DNA of 64,000 nucleotides from assembly GCA_019096065.1 (NCBI GenBank), contig JAGUCH010000002.1, positions 880,501-944,500 on the forward strand, read 5' to 3'. This DNA is from Paracyclopina nana. Lineage: Eukaryota > Arthropoda > Copepoda > Cyclopoida > Cyclopettidae. Below the pieces are notes generated by a model. It had not been told where the DNA came from and did no database searches. It worked only from the letters and a program-made list of their open reading frames with translations. How positions within the stretch are numbered: the stretch's first letter is position 1; the number at the start of each line of letters is the position of its first letter. Shown here piece after piece: positions 58,522-64,000 of this stretch. Made by a program: the position numbers and the translations under genes.

Positions 58522-59128
58522 GGGGATGTCTCACAATCGGCATTTGGCGCGCGGGATTTCTCTACATATGCATAAGAGGACAGAAGCGTTTGGTCGACTG
58601 GAAAAATAAAAAATGCAAAACATGGCTGAAAAAGGCCTAGAAACTGAAATTTGGTCGACTGGAAAAATCATAAATGCAAAAAGTAGCTGAAAAAGGCCCA
58701 GAAACTGAAATTTGGTCGACTAGAAATATCCTAAATTATTGGGTCAAAAATGCAAAAAATGGCTGAAAATGGCCTAAAAACAGAAATTTGGTCGACCAGA
58801 AATATCATGAATGCAAAAATAGCTTTAAAAAGGCCTAAAAACTGAAATTTGGTCGACCTGAAAAATAATGAATGCAAAAAATAGCTTAAAAATGCCTAAA
58901 AACAGAAATTTGGTCGACCAGAAATATCATGAATGCAAAAATTACCTTAAAAAAGGCATAAAAACTGAAATTTGGTCGACCAGAAATATTATGAATGCAA
59001 AAAATTTCTCCACATATGCATAAGAGGACAGAAGCGAAGTTTAGCGAGCTGCTGAAGCAGCCTCACTACTGACCTAATGTACATGCGGAGAAATCCCGCG
59101 CGCCAAATCCCGATTTTGAGACATCCCC
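58522..59128. mobile_element. Inverted-repeat element with GGGGATGTCTC ends
   Basis: Ends read GGGGATGTCTCACAATCGGC and, reverse-complemented, GGGGATGTCTCAAAATCGGG; both continue ATTTGGCGCGCGGGATTTCT. Just inside, CATATGCATAAGAGGACAGA occurs as a direct repeat at 58566 and 59013. No matching target duplication is seen because the flanks are themselves inverted repeats. Confidence 0.8.
58588..58990 (+). repeat. Seven tandem units of 60-75 bases starting TTTGGTCGAC
   Basis: Units run TTTGGTCGACTGGAAAAAT, ATGCAAAA, GCTGAAAAAGGCC, AAACTGAAA. They fill the centre of the 58522-59128 element. Confidence 0.85.
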
Positions 59129-60147
59129 TTTTAAGCAAAACAGTAGCATCTTTTGAATGTTGTCCGAAATTAGGTAACACAAACCAGTTATGTCGCACTT
59201 CATTTAAAAAATGGAGCTGATTCGCTTTAAATGTTGAGAGTTTGCTTTGCTATTCTAACTCCTTAGCTTAGCTTTCTTGCGGAACATGAGAGCGACCTGT
59301 TATGCAGTTGCAGCTAAAAGCATTGCTTCAATGCTTGCAAGCAGGCGTTCGCTAATAAGCAAATTAAAACTTTTCTGAGCAATAAAAAGTGCGCCAACTC
59401 CTGAGAGTAAACATACTTGGCATAACAAGCCACATGTGCAATTTCATTTATTTTAGTAGAGTAACTCCCAAAAACTTTGTACATACCGAGCCCTAGGCTG
59501 AATTTGTGTGCATTTGATTGAAAACCATGATATAAGGTTTTGCACTCAAGCTAGTTTAAAAGCTCTCCTAATGTCACCTACGCTCAACATCATTGATGGC
59601 GGAGTGACTCAAAAACAAGCCCATTAACGAGACTTACCATAACAGGGTGGGCAAAGAAGCAGGAATGTCAAATATTTTTATGTGAGCATTTTTTCCCACT
59701 CAAAAAGTGCATCATCTCAACTTGTTGTTGTTACCATCATTATTATTGATTTTTTCCTCGTTTAAATATATTTATATCAAGGTGGGGAACATAAAGCAGG
59801 GCTGATTTAAAAAGAGCTGAGAGAGGATTTTAAAATTGAGGAATCACGAGTGAAGCTTTACTAGCCCGAGCCTGCGAGGGCTGAAATTTTAAGTTTTAAA
59901 ATCCGAGGTCAGCTTTTAACAGGCTTATTTTATGTTCCTCTGCCGGTAGATACATTTTTATGCTCTGTAATATGATTTTTTATTGTTTTATAGTAAAGTT
60001 ATCGGGCTGCATCATGCCCTAAAAAATGTTGCTCGCTATGAGTTCCTATGTGAATGTCACTGGCTCTCACAGACTAGCATCATTAGGCATTTTAGCATCC
60101 TGTGCATTGGGGAGAATAAAATAGACTTTTGAAAGCATTTATGTTCC

Positions 60148-60215
60148 TATAGCTCAGTGGTTAGAGCAAAGGATCCAATATTTAGCCATCAGATGTTCGA
60201 ATCCCAGTCACTTTT
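60148..60215 (+). other. tRNA-derived sequence (not a working tRNA)
   Basis: A box TAGCTCAGTGG (60150-60160) with a D-arm that pairs, and B box GTTCGAATCC (60195-60204). Acceptor and T stems do not pair, so it is a pseudo-tRNA or SINE head. Confidence 0.55.
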
Positions 60216-60289
60216 ATCATCTATAATGATAAAACATGATAAAATAGTCCTGCATGGCAAAAATGAGACTTTATGAAGTTTCCATGGCT

Positions 60290-60350
60290 CTATGGTTAGA
60301 GCATAGGTATCTCAGTCCAACAGTCTGAGGTTCGGATCTAGGTCATTCCG
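60290..60350 (+). other. Second tRNA-derived sequence
   Basis: A box TGGCTCTATGGTTAGAGC (60295-60312) and B box GGTTCGGATC (60329-60338), 140 bases after the first. Stems are imperfect. Same reading direction, so possibly two SINE heads of one family. Confidence 0.5.
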
Positions 60351-61379
60351 TCACTTTTTTCCAAATTCTTTAAAGTTTCTAGACATTAAACTACTTTCTT
60401 TCCCTCAAAATTGAAACCTGGGCCATAAAGTACTGTTAATGCCCCCTAAATGCTTAGAAAGAACTGTGACATGAAAGAGCTGAGTCGGATCGGTAAACTG
60501 AATTATAGCACGAGGAAATCACATTACAGCATTAACAAATTTGCTATCAGTGACAAGCTAAGAAAATCATTGCGAAAATGGAAAAAGCTTTACCAAGCCA
60601 GTTAATTAGTTCACAAGCAATTTCAAATTGAGTAAAACATTGAAAAATGATAAGTTAATCAATGCAAACATCGGATTTCAGCTGATTTGCTTGAAAGCCC
60701 TTTTAAATACGATGCCAATTACTCCAAGTAATGTCATTATTCAATGTTTGATTCCCGGATAAAAGCACATTTTTTTCCTTTTAAAAACCAGTTGACAGGT
60801 CTCATTTGTCACTCATTTTTTGGCACTTAGCCCGGATTTCTGATCCCTTGATATCACAGATTGGAAATCCATTTTTGCCTCTTGAGCCACATACCAAAGC
60901 AGAAGTTGTGTGTATTTTATGACGACACCACAGCATACCATGAGACACAGTGGATTATTTCCTCGCATTGCTGGAATTCACTGTGGAACTGGCATTGAAA
61001 AAAAATTTGAAAATTAAAAATTAAAAATTGGAAAATTAATTATGCGGGCCACTAGGGGCAAATAATCCACTGTGGATTTTCTACTACTTGTGATGCTGCA
61101 TTTGGGCATCATTAAACTAGGATCCCTATTATCATTGTTATTATTGCTGTAAAATCAGCTGTGTTTGTGTTTGCACCTTCGTTTAGCTGATGGATTTATG
61201 CGTTGCACTAAATCCACCTGCATTTTATCTACCTCAATCCAATGATTGTATTCAAACAAAAGGTCCCCTTTATGATGATGTGAACTTCATTTTAATTGGG
61301 CGTGGACTCCATTTAGCTGTGCATTGAATGACATTTATCTAGTGTGTTTTCCTATTAAGAAGTGTCTCAGCAATTTCCT

Positions 61380-62840
61380 AATTAACTTGGTTAAGTCTCA
61401 GTTTGAAATATTCAGTTTAAGGGCTGATAGTTGCTTCAGTCGTGTCTCAGTAGCTTCTCAGTGAGAGTTTATAGTCTCAGTACTGAATAAGTTTGATCTC
61501 AGTAATGTACCAGTAAGAGCTTGGAAGCTCAGTAATCCATGAGTTGTCTCAGATTTGCTCAGAAGGTTCCCATTGTCTCATTAAAGACTGAGTTGAGTCT
61601 CAGCACTTCATCACTAGTTTCTCAGTAAGATTTTGCTGTCAGAGTTTTGGCTCAGAATTTGCCTCAGCAGTTTCTCAGTAAGAGCTTATTGTCGCAGTAC
61701 TGAATAAGTTTAGTCTCAGTGTTGCCTCATTAGTTTTGCAGCAAGAGCTTAGAGTCTCAATACTGAATAAGTTAAGTCACAGTATTACCTCAGTATTTTC
61801 TCAGTAACAGTTTATTAGCTCAGTTTAGTATCAGTATTCCTCAGCTGTTCTCAGTAATAGCTTTTGAAAAGTCTCATGACAAAATAAGTTAAGTCTCAGT
61901 TGTTTTTTGTGAGAGCTTAGTGTCTCAGTGCTGAATAAGTTTAGTCTCAGTATTACCTCACAAGGTTTCTCAGTAAGAGCTTGCTGTCTCAGTAAAGCCT
62001 GAGTTTACTTTCAGTATTCAGTAGTTTATCTGTACAGTACAGCTTATTGTCTCAGTTTTGAATCAGTTTAGTATTAGAATTGTCTCAGTAGTTTTTCAGT
62101 AAGAGCTAAGTATCTCAGTACTGAATAATTTAAGTCTCAGTATTGCCTCAGTATTTCTCAGCAAGAGCCAATAGTCTCAGTACTGAATAAGTAAGTTTAG
62201 TGACTGAATTCCCTCAGTAGTTTCTCAGTTAGACCTTAGTGTCTCAGTACTGAATAATGTTAGTCTCAGTATTGCCTCAGTAGTTTCTCAGTAAGAACTT
62301 ATAGTCTCAGTACTGAATAAGAAAGTTTAGTGTCAGAATTCCCTCAGTAGTTTTTCAGTTAGACCTTAGTGTCTCAGTACTGAATAATTTTAGTCTCAGT
62401 ATTGCCTCAGTAGTTTCTCAGTAAGAACTTATAGTCTCAGTACTGAATGAGTAAGTTTAGTGACTGAATTCCCTCAGTAGTTTCTCAGTTGGAGCTTAGT
62501 GTCTCAGTACTGAATAAGCTGTACCTCAGTAATACCTCAGTAGTTTTTCATTAAGAGCTGAGTGTCTCAGTACTTTAGTACTGAAAAAGTATAGTCTCAG
62601 TGCTCAGTAGTTTCTCAGCAAGAGGTCATAGTGTCAAAACTGAATAAGTAAGCATAGTCTCAGTATCCCCTCAGTAGTTTCACAGTTAAAGCTTAGTGTC
62701 TCAGTATACTAAATAAGTTTAGTCTCAGTATTACCTCAGTAGTTTAGAGCTTGTTATCTCAGTTAATAATTAGCAAGGTCTTAATTGCCTCCTTTGTGTC
62801 TCAGAAATCCCTTTGATAATTCTCAGTAATGGCTCAGTTC
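61380..62840. repeat. CTCAGTACTGAATAAG tandem array
   Basis: About 1.4 kb of TCTCAGTA-based units. In the best-kept part (62050-62560) a unit of about 65 bases (TCTCAGTACTGAATAA, TTTAGTCTCAGTATTGCCTC, AGTAGTTTCTCAGTAAGA) alternates with a variant (AAGTTTAGTGACTGAATTCC) to give a higher-order repeat of about 130 bases. Edges are more degenerate. Confidence 0.85.
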
Positions 62841-63440
62841 TTTTAAGCCTGGTCTCAATTTTAATCACAGCATGGAATTGAATTGAAGCAAAGTTATTCA
62901 AAAGCAAAACTCATGCTTGAGTTCAGCTAATTGAACAGGATTAGCTATGCTCTACAGATAGACGATAATGCAGTGCAGAAAAGCAAATTGGTCCCCTTTA
63001 AAAGGAAAATGAATGCGACCTTCACTTGGAAAAATCCTCATAGATATTCCAATGCATTTCCATCCCCCAAATTGAGTGGTTAAAAGTTGACCTGAGAAAT
63101 GGGGGTTGAAAAAGCAGCAGACTTTTATATGCATCCTTGTGAAAGTTTTCACCCACTTTGAGAGCTCGTGAAATGACCTTAAAAAAGGTGGACCCCTCCC
63201 TGTGAGAGCTCTGAATAAATTCCCACTTTTGTCACCTGGGCCATAAATTTCAGAGGATTTCTTTTCCCCCAATGGCTACTTCGAGCCACCTGGGCGTCCA
63301 AGTCAATTTGCCTCGGATTACTTCTGGACTTCCAAAATTTCCTTTTTTCCACCTTGAATACAAGATCGTTGAGAAAAGGACGTTTCTCTATAAATTACAA
63401 GGCATTATGATCATATTTAAATGCTAAATTGAAAAGCTGA
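62841..63440. other. Intergenic, no gene seen
   Basis: A 106-residue frame on the minus strand (62952-63272) has no family resemblance or splice context and is not supported. Confidence 0.35.
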
Positions 63441-63755
63441 GACTTCTTTAGAGGCTTTTTATCGTTTTTGGCACTTTTTGAAATTGGAAGAAACATTCCA
63501 GAATTCATAATTATTTACAATTTTACACTAGCTTTTTCGATATAAAATAGAGATTGTTAGCTTTTGGCACTTTTTTAAATTGGACAACATTCCAGAATTC
63601 ATAATAATTTGCAATATCACTCTAGCTTTTTCCATGTAAAAAAGAGACTGTTAGCTTTTGGCCCTTTTTTTAAATGGACAACATTCCAGAATTCAATGTA
63701 ATTTTCAATTTCACACTAGCTTTTTTCATATAGAATAGATATTCTTTAAAAGTTA
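63440..63755 (+). repeat. Three tandem units of about 115 bases
   Basis: Units share TTTTGGCACTTTTTGAAATT, ACATTCCAGAATTCA and CACTAGCTTTTT; they start near 63455, 63558 and 63653. Confidence 0.8.
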
Positions 63756-63769
63756 TCTAGATACTCTCC

Positions 63770-64000
63770 GCTACGTAATAATGGATGTCAAACCCGTCGG
63801 GCCTCCGCTCGGCGCTCCGCTCCGCTCGAAAGACCAGATTCCAGTTCTCCCTGCGAATGGGCCCTGTTCTATGGCAGACCAGGGGTAGACAGACATGACC
63901 ATGATCTTAGAAAAGCTGCCGATCTCGAAATTCTCGTTTTTGACTGCTAGTACAGCGTGTGCCTTATGTTGTAGTAGTACAACTAGGAATCCTGCTACCT
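63770..64000. other. CG-rich edge segment
   Basis: Composition jumps (GGGCCTCCGCTCGGCGCTCC at 63800). TCCGCTACGTAAT at its start resembles the array in Pellino intron 2. It may be the start of another mobile element cut by the window end; no domain can be read. Confidence 0.35.

Larger units (their letters stand above)
57785..59460. repeat. Inverted duplication, arms about 305 bases
   Basis: Left arm 57785-58090 and right arm about 59150-59455 are reverse complements with roughly 90 percent identity by eye (GAAATTGCACATGTGGCTTG, AACGCCTGCTTGCAAGCATT, AGCTAAGCTAAGGAGTTAGA and CAACATTTAAA are shared). The spacer of about 1.06 kb holds the element at 58522-59128. The arms are not coding. Confidence 0.85.
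59461..61379. other. Intergenic, no gene seen
   Basis: Apart from the two tRNA-like pieces I see only AT-rich sequence and short simple runs, such as AAAATTAAAAATT near 61010. Confidence 0.4.

Noticed and set aside
60148-60350. Two possible tRNA genes
   Set aside because: A and B boxes are present but acceptor, anticodon and T stems do not pair, so they are called tRNA-derived only.
62952-63272. 106-residue minus-strand frame
   Set aside because: No motif, no splice context, AT-rich repeat surroundings.

Overview
The window looks like arthropod nuclear DNA. The host genes have GT-AG introns, many of them 50-70 bases long, and the Drk/GRB2 orthologue is 211 residues long with typical arthropod wording. 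A PLAC8-family gene and the Kazal gene layout argue against a fly, but I cannot name the order (crustacean, springtail or chelicerate are all possible). The host part is AT-rich and crowded with short degenerate repeat arrays and inverted-repeat elements, mostly in introns.

Bases 1-10567 form a different, visibly more GC-rich block that looks like an integrated virus or virus-like element. It holds closely packed genes on both strands, several with their own TATA box, initiator and AATAAA. They are: a truncated frame at the edge; two tandem paralogues with an H-rich motif like DUF5662; two related spliced small membrane-protein genes; a three-exon membrane protein; a two-exon 388-residue protein; and a 632-residue type I membrane glycoprotein with a signal peptide and tail anchor, like a viral envelope protein. 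Short control motifs (CAAGGTCACAC, GGTTAGGGTGA) recur along the block. A GC-rich tail with an AATAAA signal ends it. No polymerase, integrase or capsid is recognisable here, so the virus group is open.

From 12 kb the host genes follow: TMEM120/TACAN (12064-22943, +, ten exons) with an unrecognised single-pass, polyQ-bearing gene nested antisense in its 7.3 kb sixth intron; drk/GRB2 (23296-26042, -); Pellino (27638-31915, +, eight exons, divergent from drk); an intronless 857-residue NERD nuclease plus SF1-helicase-like membrane protein (32086-34659, -); its decayed inverted copy (36483-38945), broken by small mobile elements; a Kazal-type inhibitor gene (39089-40729, -); a PLAC8-family gene (42229-42898, -); and, head to head with it, a Cad99C/protocadherin-15 orthologue with 11 cadherin repeats (about 42924-50790, +). 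Exon sums of every spliced host model are whole codons.

From 50.8 to 64 kb I see no gene. The region contains tandem arrays, three copies of a 106-base hairpin element, a 300-base inverted duplication around another inverted-repeat element, tRNA-derived sequences and a 1.4 kb array.

The observations most worth a second look are the virus-like block, the NERD-helicase membrane protein, and a group of non-autonomous elements (18118-18718, 49490-50197) with GGG-type ends, exact 8-base target duplications and termini built of short tandem repeats, which may have seeded many of the arrays around them.
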